This document shows positions 7,854 through 15,784 of a stretch of DNA of 64,000 bases, in pieces. The position numbers and the translations under genes are program-made. Origin of the DNA: AP-15 sp963846635. GTDB lineage: Bacteria; Pseudomonadota; Alphaproteobacteria; ATCC43930; CGMCC-115725. Under the pieces are notes generated by a model. The model did no database searches, was not told the origin of the DNA, and saw only the letters and a program-made list of their open reading frames with translations. The stretch's first letter is position 1; the number at the start of each line of letters is the position of its first letter. The stretch lies in the NCBI GenBank assembly GCA_963846635.1, contig CAWJXM010000018.1, positions 1-64,000 on the forward strand, read 5' to 3'.

Positions 7854-8845
7854 ATGACAGGGACACGTCCGGCACTCTTGGCCGCTTTCCTCTTGCTGGC
7901 AATGCCAGCCGTAACCCATGCCGCGCCCGATGCTAAACTCCCGCCCGACATCGAAAGGCTGCTCGCCTTGCCCGAGGACAAAATTGACGTGGGCATGGCG
8001 GCGCTGATCTTCGCCCGCGATATTTACCCAGATCAGGTTGACGTTATCGCCGACTCCCGCGAGCTTGACCGGCTGGCCGACGAAGCCCGCGCCTCGATCC
8101 CCGCCAATGCCAGCACCGACGATGCTTTATTGGCGCTCGGTGCAGTCCTTAAGCGCGAAGGTTTCCACTACGACTTTGCAGGCACGACGCCAGCCACGGC
8201 ATCCTTGGGCTTCGCCGACAAAGCAGAGGACTTTTTCTGCCCGGCATTCTGCAACTGAAGCGCGGCACCTGTATTACCTTGCCAATGCTGTACCTTGCCG
8301 TCGCGCAGCGCCTCGGCTTGCCCGTCCGCCCCGCTGCCGCCCCGCAGCACACCTATTTGAAAGTCACCGACCCACTCGCGCGCATCCAGAATTGGGAAGC
8401 AACCAACGGCGGGCCTGCCCGCGATGTTTGGATTATCCAGCAAAACAATATTCCGTCCACCGCCATCGCAAACGGCGTTTACATGCGCCCATGGACCTAT
8501 CACGAATATCTCGCGGAATTGCTGGCAATCAACGGCCATTATTACGCGCGCGTCGGCTTCTACGACGAAGCGATCAAGTATTTCAAACGCGCCGCAGAGA
8601 TCAACCCGACCTACGATTATGCGCTTGTTGGATTGATGGGCGTATATCTCCAAAAACTTTTCTATCGCACCCAAATTGGCGAACCGTGGGGCGAAGACCT
8701 TAATCATGCCGTCCGATATTTGGCGAGCGCCCAACACTATAGTGACCGCTTACGCCTGCTTGGGGTCAACTACGACGACTATGACGACTACGCAAAACAA
8801 CACGAAGGGGAGGATCACAATGACGAATTTCTCTATGCCAACTGA
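7854..8845 (+). pseudogene. Transglutaminase-like/TPR protein (SirB1-like), frameshifted
   Basis: The first frame (7854-8258) encodes a signal peptide and a helical N-terminal domain. The second frame (to 8845) carries the transglutaminase-like core: KRGTCITLPMLYLA with its Cys, QHTYLK with its His and NWEATNGG, then TPR-like helices (YYARVGFYDEAIKYFKRAAEINP). The two halves join as a single protein if the frame shifts by -1 at the T5 run 8232-8236, giving LPGILQLKRGTC. This is either a real frameshift, an assembly error or a slippery site. The 3' end overlaps the start of the RHS gene by 26 bases, so the three genes form one operon. Confidence 0.7.
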
Positions 8846-9704
8846 CACGCTCGTTAAGCCCGACCGCCTCACAACTTCGCGGGAGCTTGAGAAGAAATTC
8901 GGCCTCGATGCGCAGAGTATCGGGGAACAAGCGGCGGCACTGCGCGAGCACAGCGATTACAGCTTTCATGGCGTTGCCGCCAGTAACACCGCCGCATATC
9001 CGCGCCGCCGCATATTACCGACGCGGCGGATTACCTCTAAAGCCGCGCTCGCATCCGGTGCAGTGGCCTTGCTGGCCGTTGTTGCCGGATTCTCCCTCCT
9101 TCACTTTTTCTCCGGCCACCAGCCGCCGCAGCGCAATCCGGTTGCCGAACCAACCGCCACCGCCTTCACCTTCGCACATGCAGACGATTCTACCGGCGAT
9201 TTCTCAACGGCAGCCTTCGCCCCCGCGCTAGGCCGCTATATCGAAAGCGATCCTATCGGCCTTGCTGGCACTGTCCCCGGCAGCGAAAGCACCTATCCCT
9301 ATGCCGCAAATAATCCGGTGACGAATGTTGATCCACTGGGATTGTCCACCATCACATATGATCGAAACTCTGGTACGATCACAATTTACGACAACAACGG
9401 CAATCAAGTTGGACAATATACAGCAGGGAATAACACAACATCAAACAGTAATGGTCCTTGGCCAAATGGAACATTTCCCTATTCGTATTATGAACCTCAT
9501 CCTGAAAGTGCGCCAAATGGGCCATATGGGTCTAATGGAAACTTCATCTTTGATGTTCCTGGACGATCAGGAATGGGTGTTCACGCAGGGCGCAATGGGC
9601 CTGATTTAAAAACTTTAGGCTGCATCCGCACAACCAATGATGCGACAGAGTTCTTGAAGCAACTTAATAGCACTGACCCCCTCCAGACGATCACGGTACA
9701 ATAA
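8820..9704 (+). CDS. Short RHS-core protein with C-terminal L,D-transpeptidase-like toxin domain
   Basis: The protein is 294 aa: a cytoplasmic N-terminal segment, one transmembrane helix (about 76-96), and an RHS-repeat-associated core signature at 138-176 (GRYIESDPIGLAG, YAANNPVTNVDPLGLS). A variable C-terminal domain (177-294) follows. It contains VHAGRNG (His255) and TLGCIR (Cys268), matching the H and [ST]xGC(I)R elements of YkuD-type L,D-transpeptidases, which act on peptidoglycan. RHS cores normally cap much larger shells; here only the tip remains behind a membrane anchor. Base composition becomes visibly AT-richer after DPLGLS, as expected for a swapped toxin tip. The GGGGAGGATCACA leader supports the 8820 start. 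The stop overlaps the next start (TAATG). Confidence 0.75.
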   Translation: MTNFSMPTDTLVKPDRLTTSRELEKKFGLDAQSIGEQAAALREHSDYSFHGVAASNTAAYPRRRILPTRRITSKAALASGAVALLAVVAGFSLLHFFSGHQPPQRNPVAEPTATAFTFAHADDSTGDFSTAAFAPALGRYIESDPIGLAGTVPGSESTYPYAANNPVTNVDPLGLSTITYDRNSGTITIYDNNGNQVGQYTAGNNTTSNSNGPWPNGTFPYSYYEPHPESAPNGPYGSNGNFIFDVPGRSGMGVHAGRNGPDLKTLGCIRTTNDATEFLKQLNSTDPLQTITVQ

Positions 9705-10159
9705 TGCCCGTAAGAAGAACCAAATCGGTCACGTTCGGAGTGGCACTGTACTTTGTTGTTAGTTGTTTTGCGCTGTCAGCGTTGGCCGCTCCACCGTGCA
9801 CTAAGGAAGAAGCACAAGCCGCCGAAGGCGCAGTTTCGACAATTCGGTCATGGGAAACCCTCTATCAGCAGTTTCAGCGCTATTCAACGTGCGATGATGG
9901 TGCCATTGCTGAAGGATTTAGTGATGCAGTGACTTCACTGCTTGTCGATCACTGGCAAGATATTGAGTTGTTTAACACACAAGCAGGGCAAACTCCGCCG
10001 TTCCGTGTATTCGTTATCCGACATATTGACGACAGCGTGCCAGTTGAACGGTTGGCGGATATAGTACGCAACGCGACCGACCATTGTCCTTCAGATTTAA
10101 CAAATCTATGCCACGATATAGAGAAAGCGGCACGAAAGAGTTCACAAGGGGCAGAATAG
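9704..10159 (+). CDS. Secreted protein, candidate immunity protein for the RHS toxin
   Basis: The protein is 151 aa with a clear signal peptide (to about residue 28, ALSALAAP) and a helical mature domain with several Cys residues. The start codon overlaps the stop of the toxin gene in the string TAATG, so translation is coupled. Position directly after an RHS tip domain is the classic place for the cognate immunity gene. A periplasmic location fits a toxin acting on peptidoglycan. No family was recognised; the immunity role is inferred from context only. Like the toxin tip, the gene is AT-rich compared with its surroundings. Confidence 0.6.
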   Translation: MPVRRTKSVTFGVALYFVVSCFALSALAAPPCTKEEAQAAEGAVSTIRSWETLYQQFQRYSTCDDGAIAEGFSDAVTSLLVDHWQDIELFNTQAGQTPPFRVFVIRHIDDSVPVERLADIVRNATDHCPSDLTNLCHDIEKAARKSSQGAE

Positions 10160-10717
10160 AAATTGCGCATAACGAATGTTATGTAAAAATGTCCACGACA
10201 CGGCCACGGTCCCGAGCTAACGGCGACGGGAGTCGCCGCCAACCAAATTGGCAGCAGTCAAGAGTCCCGATAATAATATCTTGCTCTACACCGGCATAGT
10301 GCAACAAACCTGCCATTGCTGCCACAGTTACACATGCAGTACCTTTGGCGAACAGAGGAACGTAGTTTTTTAGAAACAGGTTTATGTGCGTCCTGACTTC
10401 GATGATAGTGCGCTTCGGTTCACCCTTCTGAGGGCGACTTTTTTGCAAAAGCTCATTCAGACGTCGCAATTCGCCGATGAGAGCACGTATGTCGTTTAAA
10501 TAAAGGGCGTCATCAATGTGCAGTGCGGGCGCGGGCAGGTTGTGATGGCGCGTCGGATCATAATCCAACGCGTCTTGCAGAGCAGATATGATGAGCGTCG
10601 AGGTGGCAATTAACTGCTGCCGGTCACGGATTACTAGTCTCGTTGTTGTTTCGCTACGGCGGGACCGTGATTTTTTCGGGAGAACCGTTGCGTCTGCCGT
10701 GAGAGTCGCCTGACTGC

Positions 10718-11922
10718 CTCAACATCCATCAGTTTTCGCGAGAATGGTTTGACGGGTTAAAGCGAGGTGTGATGCAACGATTCTGTGTTTGCTCTGACGT
10801 GGGATCGCGCCATGGCACAAGTGAACGGGATCGTGGTTTGGACGGAAGGCATCAAAGCGGAGCTGGCAAAGCGGCTGCCAAAGCAGCGCAAAACGCAGCG
10901 GGACAAGCTGGCGGTTCTGGTGGCGACCATGCTGCATGTGCGCAGTGCCAATCTGGTGGAGCTGGCGGCTGGGCTGCCTCGGGACTCCGATCGCTGGGAC
11001 ATGGGATATCAATGGATTTCCCGGTTTCTGGCCAATGACTTGGTGTGCTGCGATACGGTCATGGAACCGTTCGCCCGCGAGATCCTGGCCCGGCTGGCCG
11101 AGACCGGGGAGCCGATCCCGCTGATCCTCGACCAGACCACGGCCTCCGATCGACACCAGATCCTGATGCTGAGCGTGCGCTGGGGCGAGCGCGCTCTGCC
11201 GCTGGCCTGGCGGGTCGAGGAAACCGCGGGCGCCATCGGCTTCGCCACGCAACAAGAGTTGCTCGCGGTGGTCGCCGGCTGGCTGCCTGCCGATCTGGGG
11301 GTGGTGCTGCTCGCTGACCGCTTCTACGGAACCCCCGCGATGATCCGGTGGTGTCACGATCGCGGGTGGGACTATCGCCTGCGGCTCAAGGGCAATCTCC
11401 TCGCCCGCTGGGGCACAACAAAAACCACGACCGGCGGCCTCGCTCTGGCCGGCGGCCACTATTTCGAAGCTGTCGCCCTCACCGGCCAGCGGGTTACGAC
11501 CAACATCGGCATCATTCGCGATCCCGGACATGCCGAGCCCTGGATCATCGCCATGTCAGCCAAGCCGGGATATCTGACCACCTTGGGATATGCTGATCGC
11601 TGGGGCATCGAGCCGATGTTCTCCGACTTCAAATCGCGCGGGTTTGGCCTCGAACAGACCCATATCCAATATCCCGATCGCCTCGCCCGGCTGATCTTAG
11701 TCATGTCTTTGGCCCTTTACTGGGCGGTCTCGACCGGCATGTGGGACCAAGTCAACAATCCAATCCCCGCCGAAAAAAACGACCCGACCATCAGCCTGCC
11801 AAGCTCGCCCGCGGAAGGCTTTCCTGGTTCACGCGGGGCCTCCGGCGCGCCATCAAACTCCTCCTCAAATGCCTCCCTCTCCCGAAACTCTGGGGATGCC
11901 TATTAAACTGATGGATGCTCAG
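10718..11922 (+). mobile_element. IS4-family insertion sequence, copy 1 (1205 bp)
   Basis: Imperfect terminal inverted repeats: CTCAACATCCATCAG at the left and, read inward, CTGAGCATCCATCAG at the right. The 9-bp target duplication CCTGACTGC is at 10709-10717 and 11923-11931. The second copy, at 31135-32339, has the same length and boundaries but a different duplication, so each copy inserted independently. Confidence 0.92.
10812..11911 (+). CDS. IS4-family transposase with a likely -1 frameshift near its C-terminus
   Basis: DDE catalytic residues appear in ILDQTTASD, LLADRFYG and WGIEPMFSDFKSRGF, the last being the IS4-type Glu block. The zero frame ends at 11906 with a Ser/Pro-rich tail unlike the family. 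A -1 shift at A-AAA-AAC (11774-11780), correctly phased for slippage, gives the expected tail GRLSWFTRGLRR through LPKLWGC and a stop at 11909-11911. The same site is present in copy 2. An upstream in-frame ATG at 10785 is possible, but the ATG at 10812 matches the usual start (MAQVNGIVVW). Confidence 0.85.
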
Positions 11923-12542
11923 CCTGACTGCTTAAGAGTACAGAAGAAGATCGGTCCCTAGCCAGCTCATTTTCAAAATCACGGATCAGCTCTTCGAGAA
12001 ATTCCTCGCCCGATCCCGGGATACTCCGAAAGCCCACGGCGCGCGTTGCCTCAGAAATAATGGTGCTGGAGGCCGCGGTCGTGTCGATGTCGGTTGACAG
12101 CAACGCCGCCGCTCGCTGATGCAAGGCACTGCCTTCAAGCGCCCGGAGTTCCTGCGCAAGGCGGGTTAACAAATCTGCGGCGGCAAGGTTGCGCTCAGCA
12201 TCATCAGGATGCTCTAAGGCCATCCTGTGCCGCCATTCGGCAGTCTCTTCCACATTGAACGCAAGTAGCTCGTCCATTCCTAGCATGACCTTACGCCTCC
12301 CATGGCGGTGACAGTGTGACAGTCATCTTCGGCAAGGTCCGCATACCGCCTGTGACAATGTATCAAAAACTGCTGACCAGAATGGCGGCCCCCAAGGGCC
12401 TGCCCTGCCGGTTTGCCCGGCTGCATAAATCAAGACTTATGACGTGTTTTACCACCGCGTGATTTCAACGGGTTAGGCGTTGCAGAAGTTAAGTGCAAAA
12501 ACCGATCCTAAAGAGCAGCAACAGGGAGGCAAGCGGGAGAGG

Positions 12543-13550
12543 CTAGATCGTGATGCGCTCCACCTCATCGAGCGTGATCTCATCGCCAGTGCGGTCGTAA
12601 AGCTTGGTGGTGCGCGGGCTTTCATGCGCGGCCATAGCCTGGGCATTTTCGAGGGTGCCGCCCGCCTCGAGATAGGCGGTAATACCGGTTGCCCGGAACA
12701 CGTGGCAGCCCAGCTTGATCTTGAAGCCCGCTTCAGCCGTCCGCCGGCGGATCATCTGATAAGCGTCGACACGGTGCACCCCGTTCTCGGTCAAGCGGCC
12801 GGTCTTGCCAGCGGCGGAACGGAAGAGGGGGGTTTTGCCGTCCTCGCGGAAGCCCGCTGCGGCGAGGTATTCATCGAGAAAGTGTTCGAGCTTGTGATGT
12901 GCGGGCATTTCGTGGCGCTTGCCGCCTTTTTCATGCAGCCGCAGCCACCAGCGCTTGCCGCTGGGGTAATAATCCTCGACCCGCATGGCGACGACGGCAC
13001 CAATACGCGCGAAGCTGTAAATCATGACGCCGATCAACGCGCGATCGCGCAGGCCGACCAGGGTCGTGACATCGATGCTGTTGAGCAGATTGCGGGCCTG
13101 ATCCTCGGTGAGGACCGGTGTCTTGCCACGTTTAACCACGTGCTTCGGCCCGCGCACCGCATGCGCCGGATTAACGGCGAGGACCTGGCCGATGATGAGC
13201 CAATCAAATAGCATCCGGATTGCGGCGAGATGCTGTTTCACTGTGGGCTTCGAGGCCGTCGTCTGCAGCGCCTCGATATACGCGGCGACATGCACGGGCT
13301 CGATATCGGCGAGCTCGCCGATGCGGTGCTGCTCGACCCAGGCGAAGAACGAGCACACGGCCCGGTAATAAGCGAGCCGCGTGTTCTTGTTGCGAATATT
13401 GGCGGCAAAGAATTCCAGAAACCGGCGCGCGGCATGCTCGCCGGCGCCGGCAATCACGGCCGGGATCGCGAGCGTGGCTCGCAAGGTCGACGGCTTGACC
13501 GGCGCCGCGGTCCCGACCACCGCCGGCACGTTGCGCCGCTCGGCGCTCAC
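12543..13550 (-). CDS. Tyrosine recombinase/integrase
   Basis: The protein is 335 aa. The N-terminal SAM-like core-binding domain (about 35-120, NKNTRLAYYRAVCSFFAWVE) is followed by the catalytic domain with the Arg in SFARIGAV, the H-x-x-R motif in CHVFRATG, a His in AAHES and the nucleophile Tyr in TTKLYDR. It cuts and rejoins DNA at specific sites and could have mobilised part of this island, although it is not at an obvious boundary now. A perfect inverted repeat 65 bases upstream may be an operator or recombinase site. A Tn5053-type transposon lies 109 bases upstream. Confidence 0.9.
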   Translation of the reverse strand: MSAERRNVPAVVGTAAPVKPSTLRATLAIPAVIAGAGEHAARRFLEFFAANIRNKNTRLAYYRAVCSFFAWVEQHRIGELADIEPVHVAAYIEALQTTASKPTVKQHLAAIRMLFDWLIIGQVLAVNPAHAVRGPKHVVKRGKTPVLTEDQARNLLNSIDVTTLVGLRDRALIGVMIYSFARIGAVVAMRVEDYYPSGKRWWLRLHEKGGKRHEMPAHHKLEHFLDEYLAAAGFREDGKTPLFRSAAGKTGRLTENGVHRVDAYQMIRRRTAEAGFKIKLGCHVFRATGITAYLEAGGTLENAQAMAAHESPRTTKLYDRTGDEITLDEVERITI

Positions 13551-13614
13551 GGCGACACCTTATAGGTGAATTCAGACCCCCACATGCGGACCCTCCCCCG
13601 GATCGCGCTTAGTC

Positions 13615-13636
13615 TAACATAACGTCCTTTATGTTA
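13615..13636. repeat. Perfect 8-bp inverted repeat upstream of the integrase
   Basis: TAACATAA (13615-13622), a 6-base spacer, then TTATGTTA (13629-13636). It lies between the integrase start and the left end of the Tn5053-type transposon. It could be an operator or part of a recombination site. Confidence 0.4.
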
Positions 13637-13703
13637 CACTATATTTTACCTAAAGTTGGTGTCATTTTTCAAAGTCGAGTTCAGCAAAATGTCAAACTCG
13701 ACT

Positions 13704-14393
13704 TCAGCGGCTCGGAGCGGTGGCCGACCGTGTTCGTATTTGGCCGAGTAGCTTTTCGCCATCCGGCCGGAGAAGGCCGTTCGGGCCGACATGACGGTAA
13801 AGCGTCTGGCGTGTGATCCCCAGCTCGGCGCACAGTTCGCCCACCTTAGTGCCAGGCTTGCCCATCGCGGCTTGCGCAAGCCGTAATTTGGCCACCGTCA
13901 TCTTGAATGGGCGCCCGCCGTTACGGCCGCGGGCCCGTGCCGACGCCAGGCCAGCTTGCGTGCGCTCGACGATCAACGCGTGTTCGAACTCGGCCAACGC
14001 GGCGAAAATGCCGAACACGAGACGTCCATTGGCCGTGGTGGTGTCGAGCTGCGCGCCTTGGCCTGCCAGAATCTTCAAGCCGACCCCGCGCCTGGTTAGA
14101 TCATGGACAAGATTTACCAAGTGGCGCAGGTCGCGGCCGAGCCGGTCGAGTTTCCAAGCTACCAGCGTATCGCCCTGCCGCAGCGCCTTGAGGCATGCCT
14201 CCAGACCCGGCCGATTGTCGCGCTTGCCGGACGCTTGGTCCTCATAAAGGTGTCCCGGTTCGACGCCAGCGGCGAGCAGCGCGTCACGTTGTAGGTCGAG
14301 CGTCTGGCTGCCGTCGGCCTTGGAGACGCGCATGTAGCCGATCCACACAGGCTGCTCCGCAAACGAGCGAATACGTGACAACGCGGGCGACAC
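13704..14393 (-). CDS. tniR: Serine resolvase of the Tn5053-type transposon
   Basis: The catalytic domain begins IGYMRVSKADG, with the nucleophile Ser about nine residues after a likely GTG start at 14348. ASGKRDNRPGLEACL, WKLDRLGRDLRHL and the EFEHALIVERTQAGL helix follow. A C-terminal helix-turn-helix (VGELCAELGITRQTLYRHV) comes last. It resolves cointegrates at a res site, presumably in the 43-bp gap before tniQ, which contains short inverted motifs. The longer frame to 14393 is shown because the true start is not certain. The 3' end reaches the left inverted repeat. Confidence 0.9.
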   Translation of the reverse strand: MSPALSRIRSFAEQPVWIGYMRVSKADGSQTLDLQRDALLAAGVEPGHLYEDQASGKRDNRPGLEACLKALRQGDTLVAWKLDRLGRDLRHLVNLVHDLTRRGVGLKILAGQGAQLDTTTANGRLVFGIFAALAEFEHALIVERTQAGLASARARGRNGGRPFKMTVAKLRLAQAAMGKPGTKVGELCAELGITRQTLYRHVGPNGLLRPDGEKLLGQIRTRSATAPSR

Positions 14394-14435
14394 GCGCTGC
14401 CGCCTTTTAAGATGTCACTTAACCCGTCATTTGAT

Positions 14436-14873
14436 CTATGCTCTATAAACGTGCCAGTTCTGCCTTGCGAGACGGCCGGCATCGGCCGTCTCATAGGCTG
14501 GTCGGCGCCTGGCCGCGCGGCTCATCGCTACCCGCAGCTCATCCAGCGCCTCGCTCCTCTTGTCGGTCAGCGGCCCATCCCGCAGCTCGTTTGCGCGAGC
14601 CCACATCGATGCGCAGTTCATCTCCCGCATTCGCTCAACAGATACGCCCGTGCCGGCCGACAGACGGGCCAGCTCGGCGTCGGAGATCCTGTCGAGGTCG
14701 CGCGCTCCACGCCCGGTGCGCCCAAGAGCGTGCTTGAGGAAGGCATCGTAGCTGACGCCGTATGCAGCTGCGATCCGCCGCACCCAGCTTTCCAATCCTT
14801 CCCAGTCGCGCGGCTGCGGGTGCAGCGGCCAGCGGCGGCCTGGACGGGGATTGTCCTCGGCGATGATCCTCAT
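14436..14873 (-). CDS. tniQ: Short TniQ targeting protein
   Basis: The protein is 145 aa. It has the N-terminal TniQ sequence pattern (WPLHPQPRDWEGLESWVRRIAAAYGVSYDAFLKHAL) and the following LSAGTGVSVERMREM block. TniQ of Tn5053 is around 400 aa, so this is a much reduced version, closer in size to the small TniQ of some CRISPR-associated transposons. The ATG overlaps the tniB stop (ATGA), so translation is coupled. No second half was found downstream, so it may be naturally short. Confidence 0.8.
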   Translation of the reverse strand: MRIIAEDNPRPGRRWPLHPQPRDWEGLESWVRRIAAAYGVSYDAFLKHALGRTGRGARDLDRISDAELARLSAGTGVSVERMREMNCASMWARANELRDGPLTDKRSEALDELRVAMSRAARRRPAYETADAGRLARQNWHVYRA

Positions 14874-15784
14874 CGCAGCTCGCGCTCGAACAGGCGTCGG
14901 CGCACGCTCGGCGGCTGGTACTCGGCTGCATCCAATGTCGCATCCGCGATCCGCTCCTCGCCGGCCAGCAGTGCGGCATCGGTTGCGGCGGTCAGCAGGG
15001 TCACGATCTCGCCAATCGTGCCCTCCGAACGGCGCAATACGTGCGCGCGCATCGCCGGCATACCCAAGCCCGACGGTTCGCGAAGCGGCAGCACAGCCTC
15101 AAAGCTGGCGAGCAAGCGGCCAAGCTCCGGTCCATCCTCCCAGGGCGGCAGAAGAAACGGCTCGAAGCGGTTTTCGAGTTGGTCGTCGCTGCGAAGCGCG
15201 AGATACGCCTCACGCGTGCCCAGACAGACGAGCGGGATGCGCAGTTCGTTACCGAGGTAACGCAGCAAGTTCAACAGCTCGCGCTGTCGCGATATTGGTG
15301 CAGCGAGGAGGTTGTGGAGCTCGTCCAGCACCACCATGCGGCAGCCAACATGGCGCAGCATGCGCAACACCGTGCCTTCCGGCGATGCCGACCGGCTGTG
15401 TAAGCCGCCCGGCACGCCAAGGGCAGCGAGGATGGCGTTGTAGAGCCGCCCCACTGTAGGCGAAGGCGGCGTCTGCACCATCAACACCGGGATGCACTCG
15501 CGCTCGCCATCTGCCGAGGCGTGTTGCGGGTGATCTCGCAGGAAGCGCTCGGCAACAGCCGTCTTGCCATTGTTGGTCGGTCCGACGATCAGCACGCAAC
15601 GGGGCCGTACGCGGCCGGGTTCGCGCTCCAGCATTGCTTTCAACCGCGCGAGCGCCTGCTGCGCGCGGGAATAGCCGATCCATCGATTGGCGGGCATGCG
15701 GGCCAAACGCTCGGCGGTGGGTAGCTCGACTAGCTGGCGCATCTCGGGGCGAAGGTGAGCCAGGTCCACCGTCTTCCCTACCAC
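14870..15784 (-). CDS. tniB: TniB AAA+ ATPase
   Basis: The protein is 304 aa. The N-terminal part (RPEMRQLVELPTAERLARMPANRWIGYSRAQQAL) is typical of TniB. The Walker A motif is GPTNNGKTA and the Walker B motif VVLDELHNLL, with a sensor-like CLGTREAYLAL block. It is the ATP-dependent target-capture and activation partner of TniA, equivalent to MuB/TnsC. It overlaps tniA by 7 bases and tniQ by 4. Confidence 0.92.
   Translation of the reverse strand: MVGKTVDLAHLRPEMRQLVELPTAERLARMPANRWIGYSRAQQALARLKAMLEREPGRVRPRCVLIVGPTNNGKTAVAERFLRDHPQHASADGERECIPVLMVQTPPSPTVGRLYNAILAALGVPGGLHSRSASPEGTVLRMLRHVGCRMVVLDELHNLLAAPISRQRELLNLLRYLGNELRIPLVCLGTREAYLALRSDDQLENRFEPFLLPPWEDGPELGRLLASFEAVLPLREPSGLGMPAMRAHVLRRSEGTIGEIVTLLTAATDAALLAGEERIADATLDAAEYQPPSVRRRLFERELR

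Larger units (their letters stand above)
10179..12277 (-). pseudogene. Unknown protein gene split by an IS4-family element
   Basis: The 5' part (12277 down to 11923) encodes MDELLAFNVEETAEWRHRM and a helical, acidic protein. The 3' part (10717 down to 10179) continues it. Removing 10718-11922 plus one 9-bp duplication joins the codons AGC AGT CAG to GCG ACT CTC without a stop. The restored protein is about 297 aa, mostly helical, with a basic middle (PKKSRSRRSE) and a C-terminal region rich in Leu/Asn (RALIGELRRLNELLQK). I do not recognise it. The stop lies in a sequence, ATGTTATGTAAAA, that also occurs at 5464-5476, so the native 3' end may be lost. An alternative start lies at 12286. Confidence 0.65.

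Noticed and set aside
10719..11531. 270-aa ORF antisense to the IS4 transposase (also at 31136-31948)
   Set aside because: No family features; it is the shadow of a high-GC transposase gene and occurs only because the IS is duplicated.
12480..13211. 243-aa plus-strand ORF
   Set aside because: Antisense to the tyrosine recombinase, which has complete catalytic motifs.
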